Assembly (NCBI GenBank): GCA_013298445.1
Contig: JAAFHQ010000287.1
Coordinates: forward strand, 1 to 7,443
Reading direction: 5' to 3'
DNA length: 7,443 bases
From: Chitinophagales bacterium
Lineage (GTDB): Bacteria > Bacteroidota > Bacteroidia > Chitinophagales > Saprospiraceae
Under the pieces are notes generated by a model, which was not told where the DNA came from, did no database searches, and was given only the letters and a program-made list of their open reading frames with translations. This document shows positions 1 to 6,929 of this stretch, in pieces. A program made the translations under genes and the position numbers. Numbering within the stretch: position 1 is the stretch's first letter; every line of letters begins with the position of its first letter.

Positions 1-1
1 C

Positions 2-301
2 GTGTTAAAATGTAAATCACTTAGCACTTTGGAGCAGCTAAATGATTACGATAATTTCATAATCGCGCAAAGGTAGACTGAAAATTGTAACTTTTATAGT
101 AGTGGTGGGGAATTATTGGGGTAGGGAGTAATGCCTGATGGTGAAATTATCCAGCCTAGGGGAAAGATCACTACGTGTGGAGACGTGCTAACGCATCATA
201 CTATCACGGTGGATATTGTTACTTTCAATGGATGCCGGAAGGAAAACTTGAAGTTATTTGGGAAGAATCGGCATTTGGATGTGGATATTACTTGGACATA
301 G
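2..301 (+). pseudogene. Probable gene remnant, 5' end outside the window, two internal stops
   Basis: Reading forward from base 2, one frame gives about 100 codons of protein-like sequence interrupted by TAG at 74-76 and TAG at 122-124 and closed by TAG at 299-301. The three segments (about 24, 15 and 58 codons) share the frame, so no frameshift is needed, and the other two forward frames are cut early. The last segment has its own ATG at 131 and could be a free-standing 56-residue peptide starting MPDGEIIQPR and ending DVDITWT. A GGGAG lies only two bases before that ATG, which is too close for a normal ribosome site. I recognise no family. Alternatives are the true C-terminus of a gene ending at 76 followed by an unrelated small ORF, or chance. 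The decayed-gene reading is an inference from frame continuity alone. Confidence 0.35.
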
Positions 302-327
302 TAATAATGGAAAGAAAAAATGAGTGA

Positions 328-372
328 TGCCCCTTGTCTTTTATGGCAGGGAGGCAACGTGCTTTTTATTTT
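328..372 (+). terminator. Possible intrinsic terminator after the left-end remnant
   Basis: TGCCCCTTG (328-336) can pair with CAGGGAGGCA (347-356) as a nine-pair stem with one bulged A and one G-T pair, closing a ten-base loop. After six unpaired bases a T-rich run, TTTTTATTTT, follows (363-372). It lies 27 bases after the last stop of the remnant and before the AT-rich leader, where a rightward terminator would be expected. The gap between stem and T-run is longer than in a textbook terminator, and the bulge weakens the stem. Confidence 0.3.
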
Positions 373-758
373 AGTACTCTCGAATAGTTTAAATTTTGCT
401 GAAAGTTGAAAAAAAATTGAAAAAAAGTTGCTAGGTATTCGAAAATGAAGTAACTTGGTTTAATAATATTTTTGATTTTTAGTTTAAAGACAGCATTTTT
501 ATTTAGCCCCTTAAAAAATGGGACTGAAGTGGCGAAGCTTTTAAGAATCATCAATTTATCGTTTAAAATCTCTACTTCCTCATTTAAATTGGATTTTCCC
601 AATCACTTTCTAACATTAAGAATAAGTTTTACTCTCCAATTATGTCATTTTTCTTAATGCATCCTTTGATTTTAGTTTTCCTTCTATGGAATTGATCCTG
701 TATGACCAGGTGATGTGTCTCTTCCATTTCTTCGAATAGCCTGACAAAAGTAAAATCA
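357..758. other. AT-rich gene-free leader upstream of the eCIS operon
   Basis: No convincing coding sequence was found on either strand in these roughly 400 bases, which are visibly richer in A and T than the DNA on both sides. The stretch contains phased A-tracts (406-430), a small AAGT-A-ACTT palindrome (448-456), and TATTTTTG at 467-474, which fits the Bacteroidota -7 consensus TAnnTTTG. No TTG sits at the matching -33 distance, and in DNA this AT-rich such a match can arise by chance. If transcription started there, the 5' untranslated leader would be close to 280 bases. The region is the most likely place for the operon promoter and its control sites, but no single site can be assigned with confidence. 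Confidence 0.5.
406..430. repeat. Phased TTG plus A-tract repeat
   Basis: TTG occurs at 406, 417 and 428, exactly 11 bases apart, with A-runs of eight (409-416) and seven (420-426) between them. A-tracts repeated at about the helical pitch are known to bend DNA, so this may be a curved segment or an UP-element-like site upstream of a promoter. The sequence shows only the spacing; the regulatory role is inference. Confidence 0.45.
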
Positions 759-1388
759 ATGATTCACCATGCACTAGGTCTGCTTTCCTCAGAGTTAGAA
801 GCTTATTTTCAAAATAAACTAGGGGCAAGTACAGAAGCCTATACCGTATTGGGAAATGTAGGTCAAATTGAAAATGAAAATGCAACTGGGCTAGAGGGTA
901 GGCTTATCATTAGCTTAGTAAACATTGAGGAAGAAAGTACGATGAAAAATTACCCAGGCTACACGAAGACTTTGAACGGAACCGTGAGGTACGAAAATCC
1001 GCCTGTTCACCTAAATCTTTACCTACTTTTCTGCCCCTTTTTTCAGCCCACACCCGATGGATATAAAGAATCTTTGGCTCGACTTTCTACCGTTATTGAA
1101 TTTTTCCAAGGCCGACACATTTTCAATTTGAATAATTCGCCCAGCTTTGGAAATGGAACGGGATTGGAAAATCCAGACTTATCAGATATGAAATTGATTT
1201 TAAATTTATACACCTTGACTTTCGAACAGATTAATCATTTATGGGGGTCATTAGGTGGCAAACAGGTGCCTTTCGCCATGTACAAAGCTCGGTTGGTGCG
1301 TATGGTGGACCGTCGTCAAACTGGTTCTGGTGTGCTAATCGAAGAAATTTCCAACACAATACGAACATCCGAAACACAGGCTCCATAA
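759..1388 (+). CDS. eCIS tail terminator/cap protein, DUF4255 (Pvc16-type)
   Basis: This 209-residue protein matches my recollection of the DUF4255/Pvc16 N-terminal family across nearly its whole length. Visible landmarks are the opening helix (IHHALGLLSSELEAYF), the strand SLVNIEEES near residue 50, the segment PPVHLNLYLLFCPFF near 80-95, a helix ending in VIEFFQGRHIFN, and LYTLTFEQINHLWGSLGGK near 150-168 followed by PFAMYKARLV. In Afp/PVC particles the equivalent protein closes the end of the tube and sheath distal to the baseplate and fixes the length of the assembled tail. It should act in the cytoplasm during particle assembly. ATG 759 is the first plausible start: upstream the frame is open only to a TGA shortly before, with no ATG or GTG. 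It is the first gene of the cluster, whereas in Afp/PVC it is the last, but a leading position is familiar in Bacteroidota loci. Confidence 0.88.
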   Translation: MIHHALGLLSSELEAYFQNKLGASTEAYTVLGNVGQIENENATGLEGRLIISLVNIEEESTMKNYPGYTKTLNGTVRYENPPVHLNLYLLFCPFFQPTPDGYKESLARLSTVIEFFQGRHIFNLNNSPSFGNGTGLENPDLSDMKLILNLYTLTFEQINHLWGSLGGKQVPFAMYKARLVRMVDRRQTGSGVLIEEISNTIRTSETQAP

Positions 1389-1430
1389 AATAAAATTTTC
1401 GCTTAAACTTAAAGCCCCAAACGCCGCCGT

Positions 1431-2798
1431 ATGGCCGAAATCCTGTTTAAACGTTTATTTGAAGTACGTATCCTGCATGGATATTATCTAGATCATTGGT
1501 TCCCGAACCAAAGCGGTGAGCTTGGCTCATTTCACGAATTTAAAGATGAGCCCCAAAGCAGCAGATTGGCCAAGCAAGCATTTGTTTTGGAAAACAAATA
1601 CAAAGCGCTTAGTAGCATCGGAATTGAACCTACCCACGAGGCCCTTCGTTGGCTTAGTCAGAATAAGATCATATGGCGAAAGACACCAGTTGGTATTTTT
1701 GCAGGAATTCAAGTAAGGCGCGAAGGTACAGGTGCCGCCACCCGTTTTTTCCCTCATATGAACCTACCTCTGGAAGGCTCCTGTTCTTTCCTCTTAACAC
1801 AAAACAATCCTGAGTGGCTAAATGCCGCCAATCATTCTCTGCAACCCACGCTCCCTGGTTATTATTATTTCTCAAATCTACGCGCTGCAGAAGAAGGAAA
1901 GCTTTATCCTTCGCTCTCAGTCCAACTTCCTGAATTTGAGGCTGGTCGTACCTGGGAGATGGGGTCACTCATCAGAAGTGGAAATTTAATCAAAGCCGCC
2001 CGCCAGACAACTGAAGTCGAATCTTCGTTTGACCCTATTGCAACCATTAGTTCAGGAACATGGCATCAATATGCACACACCAAGGATCGGTTGGCTTTAC
2101 CCAAAATCTTTAAATACCGTTTCGACAGTTTTTTTCCCGTGGTTAACATTGCTGAATTTACCCTAACAAATATAGGTGGCAATGTAGTAAAAACCATCAC
2201 TGCACTAAATCCTGTCGGAGCAACCTATTCACTCGATTTTCGATACTTGCCTTTGAATACCTCCGCAGCTGACGAGGGGCGAATGAACCCTCCTACATTG
2301 CCAGACGGCTGGTACAATTTGAGTGTCCGCATCAACGGCACCTCATTTGAAACGTATAGAATTTTGTTGAGTTCTGATTTGAAAGAAAGCAGTAAGTCTG
2401 TTTGGGGCTTGGTGGAGATTTCCTCTGCTGATACGGCGCCGGACTTTCGATTACTCAAGCCCGACGGCTCCATCAATGTTGAAGCTATCGCAGGTACTGA
2501 CCCTATGCGATGGCAAGGGCCAGTGTTTGAAATCCGTCTATTGAGCCGTCTGACTTATTGGCGTTATCGTATAGAAAAACTAGTTTCACCAGTACCTGCT
2601 GATCCTGATTTCAATTACCAATTCCAAGACCAATATTTTACCACGGCACAGTTGCGGAAGCTTTCACAGGTCCGTGTTCCCATATCCATCAATCTACCTT
2701 CGGGTAATACTGCACTACCAAGTCCTACTTCTGCATCCATTCGATACGATTCAGCACTCCGGCAATACTATTCAGAAATTTTTTTATCCACCTTTTAA
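1431..2798 (+). CDS. Uncharacterised eCIS-associated protein, 455 aa, mainly beta
   Basis: I do not recognise a named domain. The protein opens with LFKRLFEVRILHGYYLDHWF (residues about 5-24), and this opening resembles proteins I recall next to DUF4255 and sheath genes in Bacteroidota eCIS loci. The first half (to about 220) is mixed, with aromatic and proline-rich stretches. From about 225 to 345 it looks like a beta-sandwich, with alternating strands and a turn at LPDGWYNLSVRING (about 291-303). Near 366-384 comes FEIRLLSRLTYWRYRIEKL, then a tail ending YYSEIFLSTF. There is no signal peptide, membrane segment or catalytic motif that I can see. It lies 42 bases after the terminator gene and 14 before the sheath gene, so it is almost certainly co-transcribed with them. 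A structural role, perhaps at the cap or as an outer fibre/adaptor, is a guess from position. The cluster membership is well supported; the function is not. Confidence 0.75.
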   Translation: MAEILFKRLFEVRILHGYYLDHWFPNQSGELGSFHEFKDEPQSSRLAKQAFVLENKYKALSSIGIEPTHEALRWLSQNKIIWRKTPVGIFAGIQVRREGTGAATRFFPHMNLPLEGSCSFLLTQNNPEWLNAANHSLQPTLPGYYYFSNLRAAEEGKLYPSLSVQLPEFEAGRTWEMGSLIRSGNLIKAARQTTEVESSFDPIATISSGTWHQYAHTKDRLALPKIFKYRFDSFFPVVNIAEFTLTNIGGNVVKTITALNPVGATYSLDFRYLPLNTSAADEGRMNPPTLPDGWYNLSVRINGTSFETYRILLSSDLKESSKSVWGLVEISSADTAPDFRLLKPDGSINVEAIAGTDPMRWQGPVFEIRLLSRLTYWRYRIEKLVSPVPADPDFNYQFQDQYFTTAQLRKLSQVRVPISINLPSGNTALPSPTSASIRYDSALRQYYSEIFLSTF

Positions 2799-2812
2799 AA
2801 CACTAAAAAAAC

Positions 2813-4234
2813 ATGAATTATAGAACACCAGGTGTCTACATTGAGGAGATTTCAAAACTCCCACCTTCTATTGCCCAGGTCGAAACAGCCATCCCGGTTT
2901 TTATCGGCTATACGGAAAAAGCACTCGATGGCAGAGGGCTTCCTTTACTCAACGAGCCTAAGCGCATTTCTTCCTTACTGGAGTATGAAACCTATTATGG
3001 AATGGCGCAGGCGGAAACTACGATAAGCGTTCAAATAATCGAGAGCACGGGAAGGCCCATTAAAGTGCAGGGGGCAATTGGAACTGATCGTTCCAAATAT
3101 TTAATGTACTATTCCATGCAAATGTTCTTTGCCAATGGTGGAGGCCCTTGCTGGATTGTTTCGGTTGGGGATTATTCTTCCAATACAGTAGGTTTTGCAG
3201 AGCTCAATAAAGGACTTGCAACGATTGAAAAGGTTGATGAAATTACCTTGATTGTATTTCCTGATGCACAAAACCTATCCACTGCTGCCGACTATTACAA
3301 TCTTTATGGAGAAGCACTAGACCTGTGCGAAAAAATGCAGGATCGCTTTACTGTCATGGACGTATGGAACGACCCAGAACTTCTACCAACTGAATGGAAA
3401 ACCAACATTGAAACATTACGAAATACCATCACCAGCGAAATCAATACCATAAAGTACGGTGCGGTCTATTTTCCCAATGTAGAAACCATCTTGGACTATT
3501 ATTATGGAGGCGAAGGCACTGGCGATGGCAATGTCACCATAGTACATACAGGGGGAGACGGTACTTACAATGGCACATTGGCTGAATTAAAAAGTAAAAA
3601 CAACGCCGTGTATAATACGGCCAAGAGCAGAATAAGAGACATTCCGATTATACTACCGCCTTCCCCAGGTATAGTGGGCATTTACGCCAATGTAGATTCT
3701 CAAAGAGGGGTGTGGAAAGCACCAGCCAACGTGAATATGGATTTTGTTATAAAACCTGTAACAAAAATCACGGATGAGGACCAGAAGGATTTAAACGTTG
3801 ACACCAATTTCGGTAAATCCATCAATGCCATACGCTCTTTTACAGGAAGAGGGCCAGCAATCGTTTGGGGTTCCCGAACATTGGCTGGCAACGACAACGA
3901 ATGGCGCTATGTGCCTGTCCGTCGCTACTTCAACATGGTGGAAGAATCGGTTAAAAAAGCCAGCGTTCAATTTGTTTTCGAACCTAATGACGCCAATACC
4001 TGGACAAGAGTGAAATCCATGATCGAAAATTTCCTTTCTCTGCAATGGAGAGCAGGTGCGCTCATGGGAGCATCTACAGAAGAAGCTTACTTCGTAAAAG
4101 TGGGGTTGAACGAAACCATGACCGAGTTAGACATTTGGGAAGGACGGATGATTGTAGAAATCGGCATGGCGGTGGTTCGTCCGGCAGAATTCATCATCCT
4201 GAAATTCAGCCATAAAATGCTTTCGGAATCCTGA
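2813..4234 (+). CDS. Contractile tail sheath protein
   Basis: This 473-residue protein is a clear phage-tail-type sheath subunit. The N-terminus carries the family signature TPGVYIEEISKLPPSI followed by VETAIPVFIGYTEKA. The conserved C-terminal half contains RGVWKAPAN (about 299-307), WGSRTLAGNDNEWRYVPVRRYF (about 351-372), VFEPNDANTW (about 388-397), GALMGASTEEAYFVKVG and the closing RPAEFIILKF. Such subunits form the helical sheath around the tube and contract to drive it through a target membrane. Residues about 228-255 form a glycine-rich stretch (YYYGGEGTGDGN, then GGDGTYNG) that is probably a surface loop. Only one sheath gene is present in this window, whereas Afp and PVC carry three; single-sheath clusters are known in other eCIS. 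The start follows an A-rich run (CTAAAAAAAC), as is usual for Bacteroidota. The gene ends TGATGA. Confidence 0.96.
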   Translation: MNYRTPGVYIEEISKLPPSIAQVETAIPVFIGYTEKALDGRGLPLLNEPKRISSLLEYETYYGMAQAETTISVQIIESTGRPIKVQGAIGTDRSKYLMYYSMQMFFANGGGPCWIVSVGDYSSNTVGFAELNKGLATIEKVDEITLIVFPDAQNLSTAADYYNLYGEALDLCEKMQDRFTVMDVWNDPELLPTEWKTNIETLRNTITSEINTIKYGAVYFPNVETILDYYYGGEGTGDGNVTIVHTGGDGTYNGTLAELKSKNNAVYNTAKSRIRDIPIILPPSPGIVGIYANVDSQRGVWKAPANVNMDFVIKPVTKITDEDQKDLNVDTNFGKSINAIRSFTGRGPAIVWGSRTLAGNDNEWRYVPVRRYFNMVEESVKKASVQFVFEPNDANTWTRVKSMIENFLSLQWRAGALMGASTEEAYFVKVGLNETMTELDIWEGRMIVEIGMAVVRPAEFIILKFSHKMLSES

Positions 4235-4279
4235 TGATCCTGAATCTGATTTTTAAACCTAATAATTTAATCGAAGGAT

Positions 4280-5248
4280 ATGAGTACTTCAAATAATCCT
4301 GGTTCGAAAAACGGTGCTTCTGGCGACTGCGAGAATTCCAGCGGTATTTTGCTGGATTACAAAAAAAGCCTGAATAGTGAGAAAAAAGATAAACAAGGTA
4401 CTGCAGAAGCTGCATGTAAGACTAAAGATGGGCAACTAAAGGCCCGCAACAGCAAAGTTTGCATTTTGCTAAAATCGGAAGAAGCCAGTCGATTCTACCG
4501 CAACTTAGATTTGTATGCAGCCATAGATGCTACATGTACCATTGAGGGTATCCAAAAAAATGTGGATGAACAAATCAAAAAGAGTGATGATTTGTCCAAA
4601 GCCCTTGCTGAAGCAAGTAAATTGATCAAAGGCATCAAAGACAAAGCTGCAGAATTAAAAGCCAAGGCTTGTGACCTGGATACTCAACTCAATGATGACT
4701 GTAATAAGGAACAATTGCGAATCCTCAATTGCAATTTCTACGAGCGTTGCGGTTACAAAGAAGGTCTCAACAAGGATAATGCCTTTTTTTTAACAGCAGG
4801 CGATTTGATAAAAAATGCTAAAGCCATCAGTACGCAAGCTTCAAAAACTTTCAATGCCTCAGCTGAAATATCAGGGATTCAAACCTTTTCCAATGTAAAG
4901 AGCCTAAAAGACATGGCTAAATCCTTAGTTGACACTATCAAGGCCTTTAAAACTGATGTGGATACGAATGTAAAAGATCGGGCAGGGGATGTAGGCAAGG
5001 CTCAAGAAGATTTAGCAAAAACGATCAAAGATTTGGCTACTAAAACCTTAGAGGAACACAAAGTAACTGCCAGTTATGAAGGGGTTGCTTTCACGCTTGA
5101 TTTTGTTTGTAATGATGACCGTTGCAAAGATGTCCCCCCTTTGAATGGTAATCTTTGCGACGATTTCATGAACTGTTTTTGCGACGGTGCCAAGAGTTCA
5201 CCTCCAAATCAAGGCAAGACCAATTACAATTATTCAACAGAGGATTAG
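4280..5248 (+). CDS. Uncharacterised cysteine-containing helical protein, 322 aa
   Basis: I recognise no family. The protein starts with a short polar segment rich in Ser, Asn and Gly, then is predicted by eye to be mostly helical, with long lysine/glutamate/alanine stretches such as LSKALAEASKLIKGIKDKAAELKAKA (about 105-130, in two runs) and a second helical block at about 205-262. It has 13 cysteines, at 17, 46, 61, 86, 131, 141, 151, 157, 277, 282, 293, 299 and 301. The last five form a compact cluster, C-x4-C-x10-C-x5-C-x-C, before a polar tail. There is no signal peptide or transmembrane segment, so it should be made in the cytoplasm. It lies 45 bases after the sheath gene and 28 before another cysteine-rich gene, in a place where known eCIS usually go directly from sheath to tube. 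GAAGGAT abuts the ATG directly, too close for a working Shine-Dalgarno site. The gene ends in tandem TAG TAG. Accessory structural protein and cargo are both possible. Confidence 0.72.
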   Translation: MSTSNNPGSKNGASGDCENSSGILLDYKKSLNSEKKDKQGTAEAACKTKDGQLKARNSKVCILLKSEEASRFYRNLDLYAAIDATCTIEGIQKNVDEQIKKSDDLSKALAEASKLIKGIKDKAAELKAKACDLDTQLNDDCNKEQLRILNCNFYERCGYKEGLNKDNAFFLTAGDLIKNAKAISTQASKTFNASAEISGIQTFSNVKSLKDMAKSLVDTIKAFKTDVDTNVKDRAGDVGKAQEDLAKTIKDLATKTLEEHKVTASYEGVAFTLDFVCNDDRCKDVPPLNGNLCDDFMNCFCDGAKSSPPNQGKTNYNYSTED

Positions 5249-5276
5249 TAGTCGTTCATCATCTTAAAAATTCACT

Positions 5277-6383
5277 ATGGAAATTGTAACAAAACAAAGC
5301 GTTCATAAGAATTGCGACTTGGAAAAAACCGACCCATGTGTCGACCAAGGTGTGGACTGCATCTCCAAATGGAAGATCGACAAAGCAGACCAGAAAATCA
5401 AACTTGATTCCGCTATTGCCGATGCCGAAGTAGCCAAAAATAACCTTAAACTGGCCGAAGAATGGGAGCAAAGGGTTAAATCCTATTGCGATGGCATTGA
5501 AAAAACAGCTGAATTGGCAGATAAAGTTTGCCGGGAAGTGAATACAGTTATCAAACAGTTAGAGAAAATTTGTAAAAATGCTGGTCAGACAGTTACCACC
5601 ATCAAAATTCTTTTTTGTGAAGTAGAAAAGGTGTTTAAAAACATCAAAAGCGAAGATGTAGAAACACTTACTACTATGATGGAGAACATCATGAAATGCC
5701 TAAAGTGTATTACAGATCCTGGTTTGGTTAGGGATAAGGGCATTGTTCTGGCAATTACTGAGTTCGATACAAAATTAAAGGAGCTTGCAGCGCTTCGACT
5801 TGAAGCATTGAAAAAAATCCTTGATGTTCTCAAATGTGCCAATTTACTCTATTATTCACTTTGTGAACCAAAATGTGCCGATAGGAAGGGTAACGATGAC
5901 TGCGATGCACCAGATGATCAATGCCAAGATTATCCATGTGATAGCCTTTTCAGCGAGTTGAAACTCTTACATTACTGTTTTGGCAATTGTGAAAATCCCA
6001 AGGATTGTGCAGAAAAACCATGTGGTGACAACAATGCCAATGTTAGGAAGCCCAGTGAACACACCGAGTCCTCTTCAAAAACAAATGATTGCATTAAGGA
6101 TCTGGACACTTGGTGTTGCACTTTGGCTGATTGTTGTATAGATGAAAAGGTCACTTCCCCGAAATTGGCCATTCCTTGTTTAGCTCCTAGACCCAAATTC
6201 CCATTGTGGGAGGATGATTTTTATACACAAACAAAAATCCAATACGAGTGCGCCAAACAAGACAAGGAAAAAATAAAATGTATTCTAGACAAAGCCAAAT
6301 CAGAAAAGGATGGTCTCCAATCCTGTTATGATAGCTTAGTAGAAGCCATTAAAGCTGCAGAGGCTGCCAAAAACGTAAAGTAA
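5277..6383 (+). CDS. Uncharacterised highly cysteine-rich coiled-coil-like protein, 368 aa
   Basis: No family is recognised. The protein holds 28 cysteines (7.6 percent). The first 190 residues look like long amphipathic helices; cysteines 71, 85 and 99 are exactly 14 apart and 114 follows 15 later, so they fall at nearly the same heptad position. The middle (about 187-301) is a dense cysteine region with short spacings: C196, 200, 209, 216, 221, 234, 238, 244, 249, 272, the pair 280-281, the pair 286-287, and 301. A final helix carries C325, 335 and 350 and ends in an Ala/Lys-rich tail. There is no signal peptide, membrane segment or secretion tail. The gene is 28 bases after the other cysteine-containing gene and 89 before the tube genes. 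Cross-linked fibre, metal-binding scaffold, particle accessory and cargo are all compatible. The intact long ORF in operon context makes the gene itself credible. Confidence 0.72.
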   Translation: MEIVTKQSVHKNCDLEKTDPCVDQGVDCISKWKIDKADQKIKLDSAIADAEVAKNNLKLAEEWEQRVKSYCDGIEKTAELADKVCREVNTVIKQLEKICKNAGQTVTTIKILFCEVEKVFKNIKSEDVETLTTMMENIMKCLKCITDPGLVRDKGIVLAITEFDTKLKELAALRLEALKKILDVLKCANLLYYSLCEPKCADRKGNDDCDAPDDQCQDYPCDSLFSELKLLHYCFGNCENPKDCAEKPCGDNNANVRKPSEHTESSSKTNDCIKDLDTWCCTLADCCIDEKVTSPKLAIPCLAPRPKFPLWEDDFYTQTKIQYECAKQDKEKIKCILDKAKSEKDGLQSCYDSLVEAIKAAEAAKNVK

Positions 6384-6472
6384 CTGAAAAGCTACAGAAT
6401 TATTTTTCCAAATGCCTGATTCTAGTTAGGTCATTTTATTACCAATTCAACAACTTTTAAAACTTTCATACC

Positions 6473-6922
6473 ATGGCCAGAGAAGGATATCCCCTGCCCA
6501 AATTTCACTTCCAGGTTGATTATTTCGGATTCGAGTTCGGATTTACTGAAGTCAGTGGATTGGATTTCGAAACCGAAGTCATCGAGTATCGTGAAGGCAA
6601 TGCTCCTGCGTACCATAAAATGAAGCAGCCAGGTCTTACCAAATACAGCAATATTACCCTTAAAAGAGGCATCTTTAAAGGGGACAACAGGAATTTCGAC
6701 CATTGGAAAAAAACGTTCTTTTTTCAAGAAGGAAAAGAGAAATTCCGGGGTGATTGCACCATCTCTATGCTTGATGAAGAGCACAAACCTATCTTCGTAT
6801 GGAAGGCGGTAAAAGCTTGGCCGTCCAAAATTCAGTCCACCGATTTGAAAGCGGATGGCAATGAAGTAGCCATCGAAACAATGGAGCTGGTACACGAAGG
6901 ATTGGTTCAGGAACCCAAATAA
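6473..6922 (+). CDS. eCIS tail tube protein, first copy (T4 gp19-like)
   Basis: This 149-residue protein has the features of the T4 gp19-like tail-tube family used in eCIS (Afp1/Pvc1 type). The signatures in order are FGFTEVSGLDFETEVIEYREG (about 22-42, in part), PGLTKYSNITLKRGIFKGD (about 53-71), a tryptophan helix HWKKTFFF, MLDEEHKPIFVWKAVKAWPSK (about 102-122, in part) and DLKADGNEVAIETMELVHEG near the C-terminus. Such proteins stack as hexameric rings into the hollow inner needle through which cargo passes. The length is usual for the family. It begins 89 bases after the preceding cysteine-rich gene, the largest gap inside the cluster, and ends seven bases before a second tube gene. This is probably the main tube subunit, judged from the compact PGLTKY motif and gene order; that assignment is inference. 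Confidence 0.93.
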   Translation: MAREGYPLPKFHFQVDYFGFEFGFTEVSGLDFETEVIEYREGNAPAYHKMKQPGLTKYSNITLKRGIFKGDNRNFDHWKKTFFFQEGKEKFRGDCTISMLDEEHKPIFVWKAVKAWPSKIQSTDLKADGNEVAIETMELVHEGLVQEPK

Positions 6923-6929
6923 ATAAACC

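Noticed and set aside
104..126. G-rich run that might form a G-quadruplex
   Set aside because: Only three runs of three or more G are present, the fourth being GG. At best a weak two-layer structure could form.
2..301. TAG recoded to an amino acid, as in some phages
   Set aside because: The 4280-5248 gene in the same window ends in tandem TAG codons and reading on gives no plausible protein, so general TAG recoding is not supported.
366..602. Reverse-strand frame of 78 codons in the AT-rich leader
   Set aside because: It starts at TTG directly after an in-frame stop, has no ribosome site, is full of Phe, Asn and Lys as expected from AT-rich DNA, and matches nothing I recognise. A decayed gene there is possible but unsupported.
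472..657. Forward frame of 61 codons in the leader
   Set aside because: It starts at TTG, has low-complexity AT-driven composition, overlaps the equally weak reverse frame and shows no recognisable motif.
640..885. Reverse-strand frame of 81 codons over the start of the first gene
   Set aside because: It overlaps the well-supported terminator gene in antisense and shows no family features.
4280..6383. The two cysteine-rich proteins as a tandem duplication
   Set aside because: By eye no alignable segment or shared cysteine spacing was found. They share only helical character and cysteine content.
6384..6472. Internal promoter before the tube genes
   Set aside because: TATTTTTC at 6401-6408 misses the -7 consensus at the last base and no TTG lies at the right distance. 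The gap is long but shows no convincing site or hairpin.
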